The translations under genes were made by a program, and so were the position numbers. Positions 16,074 to 25,227 of a DNA stretch of 64,000 bases are shown here, piece after piece. Under the pieces are notes generated by a model. The model worked only from the letters and a program-made list of their open reading frames with translations, had not been told where the DNA came from and made no database searches. The number at the start of each line of letters is the position of its first letter. The stretch's first letter is position 1. The DNA is from Pelomonas cellulosilytica (lineage in GTDB: Bacteria > Pseudomonadota > Gammaproteobacteria > Burkholderiales > Burkholderiaceae_C): the NCBI RefSeq assembly GCF_021353265.1, contig NZ_JAJTWU010000003.1, positions 248,001-312,000 on the forward strand, read 5' to 3'.

Positions 16074-18782
16074 TCAGGCGTAGAGCGGGTTGATCTTGTT
16101 CGCGTCGATGCCGTACTTCTCGATGGCTTCGGCCACCTTGGACGCGGGAATGGCGCCGTCGTCGGCCAGCGCCTTCAGCGCGGCAATGACGATGTAGTGG
16201 CGGTTCACCTCGAAGTGCGCACGCAGCTTGGAGCGGAAGTCCGAACGGCCGAAGCCGTCGGTGCCCAGCACCTTGTACGAGCGACCCTTGGGGATGAAGG
16301 CGCGGATCTGCTCCGCGTAGTTCTTCATGTAGTCGGTCGACGCGATGACCGGGCCCTTGGTCTGGCCCAGTTGCTGGGTCACGTACGGCACGCAGGCCAG
16401 CTCGGTCGGGTGCAGCAGGTTCCAGCGCTCGGCGTTCTGGCCGTCGCGGGCCAGCTCGTTGAAGCTCGGGCAGCTCCACACGTTGGCACCGATGCCCCAG
16501 TCTTCCTCCAGCAGCATCTTGGCGACCTGGCTCTCGCGCAGGATGGTGCCGGAGCCCAGCAGGTTGACGCTGACGGTCTTGGACGCATCGGCCTCTTCCA
16601 GCAGGTACATGCCCTTGAGGATCTGTTCCTCGGTGCCGGCCTTCAGGCCCGGCATCGGGTAGTTCTCGTTCAACAGGGTGATGTAGTAGAAGACGTTTTC
16701 CTGGTCCTCGACCATGCGCTTCAGGCCGCGCTGCATGATGACGGCGACTTCATGCGCGAAGGTCGGGTCGTAGGAGACACAGTTCGGGATCGTGCCGGCC
16801 AGGATGTGGCTGTGGCCGTCCTCATGCTGCAGGCCTTCGCCGTTCAGCGTCGTGCGGCCGGACGTGCCGCCCAGCAGGAAGCCGCGGGCCTGCATGTCGC
16901 CGGCGGCCCAGGCCAGGTCGCCGATGCGCTGGAAGCCGAACATCGAGTAGTACACGTAGAACGGCACCATGACGCGGTTGTTGGTCGCGTAGCTCGTCGC
17001 TGCGGCAATCCAGCTGGCCATGCCGCCAGCTTCATTGATGCCCTCCTGCAGGATTTGGCCGGCCTTGTCCTCGCGGTAGTACATGACCTGGTCCTTGTCG
17101 ACCGGCGTGTACTGTTGGCCCGCGGGGTTGTAGATGCCGATCTGGCGGAACAAGCCTTCCATGCCGAAGGTGCGCGCCTCATCGACCAGGATGGGCACCG
17201 TGCGCGGCCCGATTTCCTTGTCGCGCAGGAGTGTCGTCAGGAAGCGGACATAAGCCTGGGTCGTCGAGATCTCGCGGCCCTCGGCAGTCGGGTCCAGAAC
17301 GGCCTGGAACGTCGCGAGTTCCGGCACCTTCAGGCTCTCGTCGCTCTTCGGGCGGCGCTTGGGCAGGTAGCCGCCCAGGGCCTGGCGGCGCTCGTGCAGG
17401 TACTTCAGTTCCTGCGAGCCTTCCGGCGGCTGGTAGAACGGCAGCTTGGGCAGATCTTCGTCCGACACCGGGATGTTGAACCGGTCGCGCATCGCGCGGA
17501 TATCGTCGTCCTGCAGCTTCTTGGTCTGGTGGGCGGTGTTCTTGCCTTCGCCGATCTTGCCCATACCGAAGCCCTTGACGGTCTTCACGAGCAGCACGCT
17601 GGGCTGGCCGACGGTGTTGACGGCCTTGTGATAGGCCGCATAGACCTTCTGCGGGTCATGACCGCCACGCTGCAGCCGCCAGATGTCCTCGTCGCTCATC
17701 TTGGCCACCATCTCCAGCAGCTTGGGATGCTTGCCGAAGAAGTTCTTGCGGACGAAGGCACCATCGTTGGCCTTCATGGCCTGGTAGTCGCCGTCGACGG
17801 TCTCCATCATGACCTTGCGCAGGATCTCTTCCTTGTCCCGGGCCAGCAGCGGATCCCAGTAGGAACCCCAGATGAGCTTGATGACGTTCCAGCCGGCACC
17901 GCGGAACTCGCCTTCGAGTTCCTGAATGATCTTGCCGTTGCCGCGCACGGGGCCGTCCAGGCGCTGCAGGTTGCAGTTGACGACGAAGATCAGGTTGTCG
18001 AGCTTCTCGCGCGCAGCCAAGCCGATGGCACCCAGCGATTCCGGCTCGTCCATCTCGCCGTCGCCCAGGAACACCCACACCTTGCGCTTGCTCGTGTCCG
18101 CGATGCCGCGGGCGTGCAGGTACTTCAGGAAGCGGGCCTGATAGATGGCCATCAAGGGCCCGAGGCCCATGGACACTGTGGGGAACTGCCAGAACTCCGG
18201 CATCAGCTTCGGGTGCGGGTAGCTCGACAGGCCCTTGCCGTCGACTTCCTGGCGGAAGTTGAGCAGTTGCTCTTCCGTCAGGCGGCCTTCCATGAAGGCG
18301 CGGGCGTAGATGCCGGGGGCGCTGTGGCCCTGGATGTAGAGCAGGTCACCGCCGTGCACGCCGTCGTCGGCATGCCAGAAGTGGTTGAAGCCGCAGCCCA
18401 GCATCGTGGCCAGCGAGGCGAACGACGAGATGTGGCCACCCAGATCGCCACCGTCCTCGGGGTTGTGGCGGTTGGCGCGCACGACCATCGCCATCGCGTT
18501 CCAGCGCATGTAGGCGCGCAGGCGCTCCTCGATCTCGATGTTGCCGGGGAAGCGCTCTTCCTGCTCCGGCGGAATGGTGTTGACGTAGGCCGTGGTGGCC
18601 GAGAACGGCACGTCGATGCCGGCCTGGCGGGCGTGGTCGATCAGCGTCTCGAGCAGGAAGTGAGCACGGTCACCGCCCTCCTCGCCGATGACGGCCGAGA
18701 GGGCGTCCAGCCACTCCCTGGTTTCCTGAGGGTCTTGGTCGTTCGCGGCGGCGCCGAGAAACTCTTGCGGCTGGGCTGACAT
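16074..18782 (-). CDS. aceE: Pyruvate dehydrogenase E1 component, homodimeric
   Basis: Thiamine-diphosphate enzyme that decarboxylates pyruvate and acetylates the E2 lipoyl group; about 902 aa, close to E. coli AceE. The ThDP motif starts [10 protein letters not shown] and ends at NCNLQRLDG. The start at 18782 ([15 protein letters not shown]) has AGGAG eight bases upstream; the frame stays open a further 500 bases but reads as non-coding there. It is the first gene of aceE-aceF-lpdA. The 190-base gap to the divergent kinase gene should hold its promoter; no PdhR-like site was recognised. Confidence 0.97.
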   Translation of the reverse strand: MSAQPQEFLGAAANDQDPQETREWLDALSAVIGEEGGDRAHFLLETLIDHARQAGIDVPFSATTAYVNTIPPEQEERFPGNIEIEERLRAYMRWNAMAMVVRANRHNPEDGGDLGGHISSFASLATMLGCGFNHFWHADDGVHGGDLLYIQGHSAPGIYARAFMEGRLTEEQLLNFRQEVDGKGLSSYPHPKLMPEFWQFPTVSMGLGPLMAIYQARFLKYLHARGIADTSKRKVWVFLGDGEMDEPESLGAIGLAAREKLDNLIFVVNCNLQRLDGPVRGNGKIIQELEGEFRGAGWNVIKLIWGSYWDPLLARDKEEILRKVMMETVDGDYQAMKANDGAFVRKNFFGKHPKLLEMVAKMSDEDIWRLQRGGHDPQKVYAAYHKAVNTVGQPSVLLVKTVKGFGMGKIGEGKNTAHQTKKLQDDDIRAMRDRFNIPVSDEDLPKLPFYQPPEGSQELKYLHERRQALGGYLPKRRPKSDESLKVPELATFQAVLDPTAEGREISTTQAYVRFLTTLLRDKEIGPRTVPILVDEARTFGMEGLFRQIGIYNPAGQQYTPVDKDQVMYYREDKAGQILQEGINEAGGMASWIAAATSYATNNRVMVPFYVYYSMFGFQRIGDLAWAAGDMQARGFLLGGTSGRTTLNGEGLQHEDGHSHILAGTIPNCVSYDPTFAHEVAVIMQRGLKRMVEDQENVFYYITLLNENYPMPGLKAGTEEQILKGMYLLEEADASKTVSVNLLGSGTILRESQVAKMLLEEDWGIGANVWSCPSFNELARDGQNAERWNLLHPTELACVPYVTQQLGQTKGPVIASTDYMKNYAEQIRAFIPKGRSYKVLGTDGFGRSDFRSKLRAHFEVNRHYIVIAALKALADDGAIPASKVAEAIEKYGIDANKINPLYA

Positions 18783-18932
18783 GGCCGGTCTCCTGGTGAT
18801 TCCGCCTCTACGGGCGGCAGTGGCTATCCAAAGGGCAAAAGTATGGGCAAGACGCGGGCCAGACCCGCGAGCGGGGCGCAGTGTCGCATGAGTTTTCGTG
18901 TTTTCCCAAATGGTGCGACTGAGTTTCTTATT

Positions 18933-18966
18933 GTGAAATTCACCCACTGAACACGCCCCGGATAAT
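18933..18966 (+). promoter_or_regulatory. Candidate promoter with overlapping palindrome, kinase-regulator operon
   Basis: TTCACC (18939-18944), a 16-base spacer and GATAAT (18961-18966) resemble a sigma-70 promoter. The -35 overlaps GTGAA-A-TTCAC (18933-18943), a perfect 5+1+5 palindrome and operator candidate. Transcription would begin almost at the ATG at 18973, implying a leaderless or very short-leader mRNA, or else a downstream start codon such as 19027. Confidence 0.4.
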
Positions 18967-18972
18967 CCGCCG

Positions 18973-21564
18973 ATGCCCGCCGATTTCCCTGCCCCCGAGG
19001 CCCGCAGCCGCGGCCAGCGACTGCTGATGCCAATGCGCCGGCTCATCACCGGATGGTGGTTCCGCCAGTCTCCATCCCGCCAGGACCGCCTCGCCACGCT
19101 GGGCCCGCTGGTCTCGGTGCTGCTGTTCCTGGCGGCCATCATTTCGGCGTTCTGGTACCTGCGCAACGAGGAGATCGAGCGCGAGACCGAATCCGTCAAG
19201 CGCGACACCGAAATCGCCCAGCAGCAGATCCGGCTGCGCCTCATCGAGAACCAGGAACAGCTCGTGCGCATCGCGCGCGAGGTCGTCACGCGGCAGATCG
19301 ATGCGCACGAGTTCTCCGCTCAGGCCCAGGCCTTTGCCCGAGAGCGGCCCGAGCTGACGCACGTCACCTGGCTCAGCGCCCGCCGCGAGCGGCGCAGCAG
19401 CGTGGGAGCCGCCGGCTTCCAGGCCGACGGGCTGATGTCGGCCGACAGCGATGACCCGTCGATGCCGCGCCCCAACCAGTCCAATGCGCCGGAAATCGCC
19501 TTCGAGGCCGCCAAGGAGCGCCGCCAGCCGGTCTACTCGCCGCCGTTCGCCGACGCCAATGGCAACACCGTCTTCCAGGTCCACATCCCGCTGATCGACC
19601 GCGGCGGATTCGCCGGCGTGCTGATCGCCGAGTACACGGTTGAGGCGCTGCTGCGCTATTACGTGCCCAGCGAGGTGGCCACGCGGCACAGCATCGCCGT
19701 GCTGGACTCGCGCGACCAGATCGTCAGCAGCACCGTCACGCCCATGCCGGGCCAGGGCCTGCGGCGGGCGTCGCTGCTGCACGACGTGCCGCTGGCGCCG
19801 GCTCTCAACGGCCTCGTGCTGCGTGGCCAGGGCTGGCGCACATCCATCGGTCTCATCAACAACGCGCTGTTCTGGCTGGTGCTGGCGCTGGCCGGCATGA
19901 CGGTTTGGATGCTGCTGGGCACCTGGCGCCACATGCGCCGCCGCACGCAGATCCAGAACGCGCTGACGCTGGAGACCAACTTCCGCCGGGCGATGGAGAA
20001 CTCCATGCTGACCGGCATGCGCGCTATGGACATGGACACGCGCATCAGCTACGTGAACCCGGCGTTCTGCGCGATGACCGGCTTCTCGGAAGCGGACCTC
20101 GTCGGCCGCACGCCGCCCTACCCCTTCTGGCCCACCGACCGGGGCGAAGAGAACGCACGGCTGTTGCAGCAGGAATTGCACGGCCGCAGCCCGTCGGGTG
20201 GCGTGGAGTGCAAGATTCAGCGCAAGGATGGCAGCCAGTTCGACGCGCGCGTCTACGTGTCGCCGCTGGTGGACACCAAGGGCAAGCAGACCGGCTGGAT
20301 GACCTCGATGACCAACATCACCGAGGCCAAGCGTGTGCGTGACCAGCTGTCGGCCTCGCACGAGCGCTTCACGACCGTGCTGGAGGGGCTGGACGCTGCC
20401 GTGTCGGTGCTGTCCGTGCAACCGCCGGAGCTGCTGTTTGCCAACCGCAGCTACCGGCTGTGGTTCGGTGCAGACCCGGCCGGCCATGCGCTGCTGGCCG
20501 GCGGCCAGCTCAGCGGCACCACCAGCCGGCACGGCGGCCTGGACGATGGCGCCGATGAGGAAGTGGACGACTACTCCGGCCTGCCCGCGGAAGCGCTGAC
20601 CGACATCGGCGCCGATCCCCGCGAGGTGTATGTCGAGTCGCTGGCCATGTGGTTCGACGTGCGCGCCCGCTACCTGCAGTGGACCGACGGCCGCCTGGCG
20701 CAGATGCTGATCGCCACCGACATCACGATGCGCCGCCACGCCGAGGCCCAGGCCGCGCAGCAGGCCGAGAAGGCGCAGGTGACGAGCCGGCTGATGACGA
20801 TGGGCGAGATGGCCTCCAGCGTCGCCCACGAGCTGAACCAGCCGCTGACGGCCATCACCAACTACTGCAACGGCATGGTCAGCCGCGTCCGCAACGACAG
20901 CATTGACAAGGACGCGCTGCTGGCAGCGCTGCAGAAGACGGCCAAGCAGGCCGAGCGGGCGGGCCAGATCATTCACCGCATCCGAAACTTCGTGAAGCGC
21001 AGCGAGCCACAGCGCCAGCCAGCGCACGCGGCCGACATCGTGGAGGACGCGGTCGAGCTGGCCGGCATCGAGCTGCGCCGCCGCAACGTGGCCATCCACA
21101 CCTATGTGGCCCAGCGGTTGCCGCAACTTATGGTGGACCCGATCCTCATCGAGCAGGTGCTGATGAACCTGCTGAAGAACGCCGCCGAAGCCATCGACAA
21201 CGCTTCGCTGCCCACGTCGCGCCGCCACATCGAGTTGCGCGTCGTGCCCAAGCACAGTGCCGACCAGGGCGGCCTCATCGAGTTCTCGGTGACCGACATG
21301 GGGCCGGGCCTGCCGGACGAGGTGCTGGCCCGCATGTACGAGGCCTTCTTCTCGACGAAGGCCGATGGCCTGGGCATCGGATTAGGGTTATGCCGGTCCA
21401 TCGTCGAGTCGCATCAGGGCCGGATAAAAGCGGAGAACCTTTACAATGGAGCTCTCGTCGTGGGGTGCCGCTTCGCGTTCACGATCCCGGTCACCATCAC
21501 GTCCGAACACCTGCGCGCAGAACCCGCGGGCAGCGCTCAGCGAACCGAATCCACCACACCATGA
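18973..21564 (+). CDS. PAS-domain sensor histidine kinase (FixL/DctB-like), inner membrane
   Basis: 863-aa membrane kinase. Transmembrane segments at about 41-62 and 296-317 enclose a periplasmic sensor of about 230 residues. Two PAS-type domains follow (about 335-450, with NPAFCAMTGFSEADLVG, and about 460-590). The HisKA box has the phospho-acceptor His619 (SSVAHELNQPLTAITNYC), and a HATPase domain carries NLLKNAAEAI and GLGIGLGLCRSIV. The HELNQPL type of H-box is shared with FixL, DctB and TtrS. The stop overlaps the response-regulator start as ATGA. The signal is unknown. Divergence from aceE hints at, but does not show, a link to central carbon metabolism. Confidence 0.88.
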   Translation: MPADFPAPEARSRGQRLLMPMRRLITGWWFRQSPSRQDRLATLGPLVSVLLFLAAIISAFWYLRNEEIERETESVKRDTEIAQQQIRLRLIENQEQLVRIAREVVTRQIDAHEFSAQAQAFARERPELTHVTWLSARRERRSSVGAAGFQADGLMSADSDDPSMPRPNQSNAPEIAFEAAKERRQPVYSPPFADANGNTVFQVHIPLIDRGGFAGVLIAEYTVEALLRYYVPSEVATRHSIAVLDSRDQIVSSTVTPMPGQGLRRASLLHDVPLAPALNGLVLRGQGWRTSIGLINNALFWLVLALAGMTVWMLLGTWRHMRRRTQIQNALTLETNFRRAMENSMLTGMRAMDMDTRISYVNPAFCAMTGFSEADLVGRTPPYPFWPTDRGEENARLLQQELHGRSPSGGVECKIQRKDGSQFDARVYVSPLVDTKGKQTGWMTSMTNITEAKRVRDQLSASHERFTTVLEGLDAAVSVLSVQPPELLFANRSYRLWFGADPAGHALLAGGQLSGTTSRHGGLDDGADEEVDDYSGLPAEALTDIGADPREVYVESLAMWFDVRARYLQWTDGRLAQMLIATDITMRRHAEAQAAQQAEKAQVTSRLMTMGEMASSVAHELNQPLTAITNYCNGMVSRVRNDSIDKDALLAALQKTAKQAERAGQIIHRIRNFVKRSEPQRQPAHAADIVEDAVELAGIELRRRNVAIHTYVAQRLPQLMVDPILIEQVLMNLLKNAAEAIDNASLPTSRRHIELRVVPKHSADQGGLIEFSVTDMGPGLPDEVLARMYEAFFSTKADGLGIGLGLCRSIVESHQGRIKAENLYNGALVVGCRFAFTIPVTITSEHLRAEPAGSAQRTESTTP

Positions 21565-22184
21565 GCTTGATCCCGAAGAAGGGCAACGTCTACGTCGTTG
21601 ACGACGATGAAGCGGTCCGAGACTCCCTGCAATGGCTGCTCGAAGGCAAGGACTACCGGGTCAAATGCTTTGATTCCGCCGAATCGTTCCTGACCCGCTA
21701 CGACCCGCGCGAGGTCGCCTGCCTTATCGCCGACATCCGCATGGAAGGCATGACGGGTCTGGAACTGCAGGATCGCCTGATCGAGCGCAAGAGCCCGCTG
21801 CCCATCGTCTTCATCACCGGCCACGGCGACGTGCCGATGGCCGTGCAGACGATGAAGAAGGGCGCGATGGACTTCATCGAGAAGCCCTTTAAGGAAGAAG
21901 AGCTGCTGGCCCTCGTCGAGCGCATGCTGGACCAGGCCCGCGACGCGTTCTCCAGCCACCAGGAAGCCGCCAGCCGCGACGCGCTGCTGGCCCGCCTGAC
22001 GACGCGCGAGGCCCAGGTGCTGGAGCGCATCGTCGCCGGCCGCCTGAACAAGCAGATCGCCGATGACCTCGGCATCAGCATCAAGACGGTGGAGGCGCAC
22101 CGCGCCAACATCATGGAGAAGCTCAACGCCAACACGGTGGCCGACCTGCTCAAGATCGCCCTCGGCGCGACGGCAAAGGCCTGA
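21561..22184 (+). CDS. FixJ/NarL-type response regulator
   Basis: 207-aa DNA-binding partner of the preceding kinase. The receiver domain has the acidic pocket DDDE (14-17), phospho-acceptor Asp58 (LIADIRMEGM) and conserved Lys in IEKPFKEEEL. The LuxR-type helix-turn-helix (about 145-200) contains LTTREAQVLERIVAGRLNKQIA and ISIKTVEAHRANIMEKL. The start at 21561 is set by the ATGA overlap and the family N-terminus; the longer open frame to 21390 is kinase sequence out of frame. A terminator follows. Confidence 0.93.
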   Translation: MSLIPKKGNVYVVDDDEAVRDSLQWLLEGKDYRVKCFDSAESFLTRYDPREVACLIADIRMEGMTGLELQDRLIERKSPLPIVFITGHGDVPMAVQTMKKGAMDFIEKPFKEEELLALVERMLDQARDAFSSHQEAASRDALLARLTTREAQVLERIVAGRLNKQIADDLGISIKTVEAHRANIMEKLNANTVADLLKIALGATAKA

Positions 22185-22201
22185 TCCACCCAACCGCTCA
22201 C

Positions 22202-22230
22202 AGAGGCCGCTGCATGCGGCCTCTTTGCTT
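22202..22230 (+). terminator. Intrinsic terminator after the response regulator
   Basis: AGAGGCCGC-TGCAT-GCGGCCTCT, a perfect 9-bp stem with a 5-base loop, is followed by TTGCTTTT. It ends the kinase-regulator operon just before the folD ribosome-binding site (AGGAG at 22233). Confidence 0.85.
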
Positions 22231-22243
22231 TTAGGAGTTTCCA

Positions 22244-23104
22244 ATGACCGCACAACTGATCGACGGCCTCGCCCTCGCCAAGGCCACCCGCGCCGATGTC
22301 GCCGCCCGCGCCGCCGCGCTGACCGCACAAGGCCGCCAGCCCGGCCTCGCCGTCATCCTCGTCGGCGACAACCCCGCCAGCCAGGTCTATGTGCGCAACA
22401 AGGTCAAGGCCTGCGAAGAAGCTGGCATCCGCTCGGTGCTCGAGAAGTACGAAGCGACGATGACCGAGGCCGAGCTGCTCGCGCGCGTCGATGCACTGAA
22501 CAACGACCCGATGATCCACGGCATCCTGGTGCAGCTGCCGCTGCCCAAGCACATCGACGACCACAAGGTGATCGAGGCCATCTCGCCCGCCAAGGACGTC
22601 GATGGCTTCCACATCGCCAGCGCCGGCGCACTGGTCGTCGGCGAGCCAGGCTTCAAGGCCTGCACGCCCTACGGCTGCATGAAGATGCTGGAGAGCATCG
22701 GCATGGGCAATCTGAAGGGCAAACATGCCGTCGTCATCGGCCGCAGCAACATCGTCGGCAAGCCGATGGCGCTGATGCTGCTGGCCGCCAACGCCACCGT
22801 CACCGTCTGCCATAGTGGCACGGCCGATCTCGGCGCGATGACGCGCCAGGCCGACGTCATCGTCGCCGCCGTGGGCAAGCGCGACGTGCTGACGGCCGAC
22901 ATGGTCAAGCCCGGCGCCGTCGTCATCGATGTGGGCATGAACCGCAACGACGAGGGCAAGCTGTGCGGCGACGTGGATTTCGACGGCGTCCGACAGGTTG
23001 CGGGCTGGATCACCCCGGTGCCGGGTGGGGTTGGCCCGATGACCATTGCCATGCTGCTCGTCAATACGCTTGAATCCGCTGAACGCAGCCTCAAGTCGAA
23101 TTGA
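22244..23104 (+). CDS. folD: Bifunctional methylenetetrahydrofolate dehydrogenase/cyclohydrolase
   Basis: 286-aa cytoplasmic enzyme that interconverts 5,10-methylene-, methenyl- and 10-formyl-tetrahydrofolate using NADP. Signatures are [29 protein letters not shown], the dinucleotide-binding [18 protein letters not shown], and [23 protein letters not shown] lies 6 bases before the start. It is 1 base from the downstream oligopeptidase gene, so the two are co-transcribed. Length and motifs are complete. Confidence 0.98.
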   Translation: MTAQLIDGLALAKATRADVAARAAALTAQGRQPGLAVILVGDNPASQVYVRNKVKACEEAGIRSVLEKYEATMTEAELLARVDALNNDPMIHGILVQLPLPKHIDDHKVIEAISPAKDVDGFHIASAGALVVGEPGFKACTPYGCMKMLESIGMGNLKGKHAVVIGRSNIVGKPMALMLLAANATVTVCHSGTADLGAMTRQADVIVAAVGKRDVLTADMVKPGAVVIDVGMNRNDEGKLCGDVDFDGVRQVAGWITPVPGGVGPMTIAMLLVNTLESAERSLKSN

Positions 23105-23105
23105 T

Positions 23106-25094
23106 ATGACCAACCCCCTGCTCTCCACCGCCGCGCTGCCTGACTTCGCGGCCATTCGCCCCGAGCATGTACAGCCGGCCATCACCGAACTGCTGGCCGC
23201 CGCGCAGTCCGCGCTGGACGAAGCCGTCAAGCCCGAGACGCCTGCCGACTACGACACGCTCTCGCGCATCCTCGACACCACCACCGAACGCATGGGAACG
23301 GCCTGGCACGCCGTGGGCCACCTGAACGCCGTGGCCGACACGCCGGCGCTGCGCGAGGCCTACAACGCGATGCTGCCGGCCGTCACCGAGTTCAGCACGG
23401 CCATGGGCGCCAATGAGGCGCTATTCGCCAAGTACAAGGCCGTCATGGCGGCCCAGGGCTCGTCGCTGAACCCCGCCCGCCAGCAGTTGCTCAAGCACGC
23501 CATCCGCGACTTCGTGCTGTCCGGCGCCGAGCTGCAGGGCGAGGCCCGCGAGCGCTATGCGGCCATCCAGGAGCGCAGCGCCGAGCTGCAGCAGCAGTTC
23601 AGCGAGCACGTTCTGGACGCGACTGACGGCTGGAGCTACGTCGCCAGCGCCGACGAGCTGGCCGGCGTACCGCAGGATGTGCTCGACGCGACGAAGCTCG
23701 ACGACGGTGGCCACAAGCTCACGCTGCACTTCCCGGTCTACCTGCCCGTCATGCAGTACGCCGAGAACCGCGCGCTGCGCGAGAAGCTCTACCGCGCCTA
23801 CGTGACGCGCGCCAGCGAGCAGGGCAAGCCCGAGTGGGACAACACCGCGGCGATGCGCGAGATCGTCGCGCTCCGTCAGGAAGAGGCCAAGCTGCTGGGC
23901 TACGCCAGCTTTGCCGAGGTGTCGCTCGCGCCCAAGATGGCCTCCTCGCCGGCCGAGGTGACGACCTTCCTCAGCGACCTGGCCAAGCGCGCCCGCCCCT
24001 TTGCCGAGAAGGACCTGGCCGAGCTGCGCGAGTTCGCAAAGGGTCAACCACTGGAAAGCTGGGACGTCTCCTACTGGAGTGAGAAGCTCAAGGAAGCCCG
24101 CTACGCCTTCAGCGACCAGACCGTGAAGCAGTACTTCACGGCCACCAAGGTCGTGCCCGGTCTGTTCTCCATCATCGAGCGGCTGTTCGACGTATCCATC
24201 ACCGAGGCACGGGCTTCGGTCTGGCACGAGACCGTCAAGTTCTACGAGCTCAAGCGCAACGGCCGGCTCGTCGCGCAGTTCTACCTTGACCTCTACGCCC
24301 GCCCGGCCAAGCGCCCCGGCGCGTGGATGGACGAAGTGCGCAGCCGCTGGCTCAAGCCCGGCGGCGAGCAGCAGACGCCCGTCGCGCTGCTGACCTGCAA
24401 CTTCGCGTCGCCCGTTGGCGACAAGCCCGCGCTGCTGACGCACGACGACGTCATCACCCTCTTCCACGAGTTCGGCCACGGCCTGCACCACATGCTGACG
24501 CAGGTCAACGACCTGGGCGTGTCCGGCATCTCCGGCGTCGAATGGGACGCCGTCGAGCTGCCCAGCCAGTTCATGGAGAACTTCTGCTGGGAATGGGACG
24601 TGCTGCAGCAGCTCAGCGGCCACGTCGACAGCGGCGAGCCCCTGCCACGAGAGCTGTTCGACAAGATGATCGCGGCCAAGAACTTCCAGAGCGGGCTGAT
24701 GACGCTGCGCCAGATCGAGTTCGCGCTGTTCGACATGCGGCTGCATGCCGAGCCGGGCGCGGAAGCCGATGTGCAGAAGGTACTGGACGACGTGCGCGCC
24801 GAGGTCGCCGTGCTGATCCCGCCGAGCTTCAACCGCTTCCAGCACAGCTTCTCGCACATCTTCGCGGGCGGCTACGCGGCCGGTTACTACAGCTACAAGT
24901 GGGCCGAGCTGCTGAGCGCCGACGCCTGGAGCGCCTTCGAGGAAGAAGGCGTGTTCAACGCGGCGACCGGCAAGCGCTTCCTGACCGAGGTGCTGGAGCA
25001 AGGTGGCGCCCGCGACGCCATCGACAACTTCAAGGCCTTCCGCGGCCGAGAGCCGACCATCGACGCGCTGCTGCGGCACCAGGGCATGGCCTGA
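23106..25094 (+). CDS. prlC: M3-family oligopeptidase A-like metallopeptidase
   Basis: 662-aa cytoplasmic zinc peptidase of the thimet/oligopeptidase A group, degrading short peptides including cleaved signal peptides. The zinc motif HEFGHGLHH begins at His454, with the third ligand expected in the following helix (VEWDAVELPSQFMENFCWE). The C-terminal FSHIFAGGYAAGYYSYKWAELL is typical of the family. The start at 23106 is one base past the folD stop; the open frame continues upstream inside folD but reads as unrelated sequence. No strong ribosome-binding site is visible, consistent with translational coupling to folD. Confidence 0.95.
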   Translation: MTNPLLSTAALPDFAAIRPEHVQPAITELLAAAQSALDEAVKPETPADYDTLSRILDTTTERMGTAWHAVGHLNAVADTPALREAYNAMLPAVTEFSTAMGANEALFAKYKAVMAAQGSSLNPARQQLLKHAIRDFVLSGAELQGEARERYAAIQERSAELQQQFSEHVLDATDGWSYVASADELAGVPQDVLDATKLDDGGHKLTLHFPVYLPVMQYAENRALREKLYRAYVTRASEQGKPEWDNTAAMREIVALRQEEAKLLGYASFAEVSLAPKMASSPAEVTTFLSDLAKRARPFAEKDLAELREFAKGQPLESWDVSYWSEKLKEARYAFSDQTVKQYFTATKVVPGLFSIIERLFDVSITEARASVWHETVKFYELKRNGRLVAQFYLDLYARPAKRPGAWMDEVRSRWLKPGGEQQTPVALLTCNFASPVGDKPALLTHDDVITLFHEFGHGLHHMLTQVNDLGVSGISGVEWDAVELPSQFMENFCWEWDVLQQLSGHVDSGEPLPRELFDKMIAAKNFQSGLMTLRQIEFALFDMRLHAEPGAEADVQKVLDDVRAEVAVLIPPSFNRFQHSFSHIFAGGYAAGYYSYKWAELLSADAWSAFEEEGVFNAATGKRFLTEVLEQGGARDAIDNFKAFRGREPTIDALLRHQGMA

Positions 25095-25131
25095 GCGAAC
25101 GCAGCCGCACGTCCAGGGGAGAACCTTGGAC

Positions 25132-25147
25132 AGTCCCCAAGGGGACT
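25132..25147. other. Hairpin in the prlC-sulP convergent gap
   Basis: AGTCCCC-AA-GGGGACT, a 7-bp inverted repeat with a 2-base centre, lies in the 133-base gap 25095-25227 between convergent genes. No T-run follows; it may slow polymerase from either side. Nothing else was seen in the gap except a longer-range CGATGC/GCATCG pairing starting at 25149. Confidence 0.35.
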
Positions 25148-25227
25148 TCGATGCTTGCCGGGCCGACCTGCAGGCATCGCCCAATGCGGGCCAGCTTGGG
25201 GCGGCCCGTGCTCGCCCCACAAACCCG

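Noticed and set aside
15015..18779. A 1254-codon plus-strand open frame across aceF and aceE.
   Set aside because: It is antisense to two unmistakable enzymes and has no recognisable domain; long antisense frames are expected at this GC content.
18940..21255. A 771-codon minus-strand open frame opposite the PAS kinase.
   Set aside because: The plus strand encodes a complete kinase with H-, N- and G-box motifs; the antisense frame has none.
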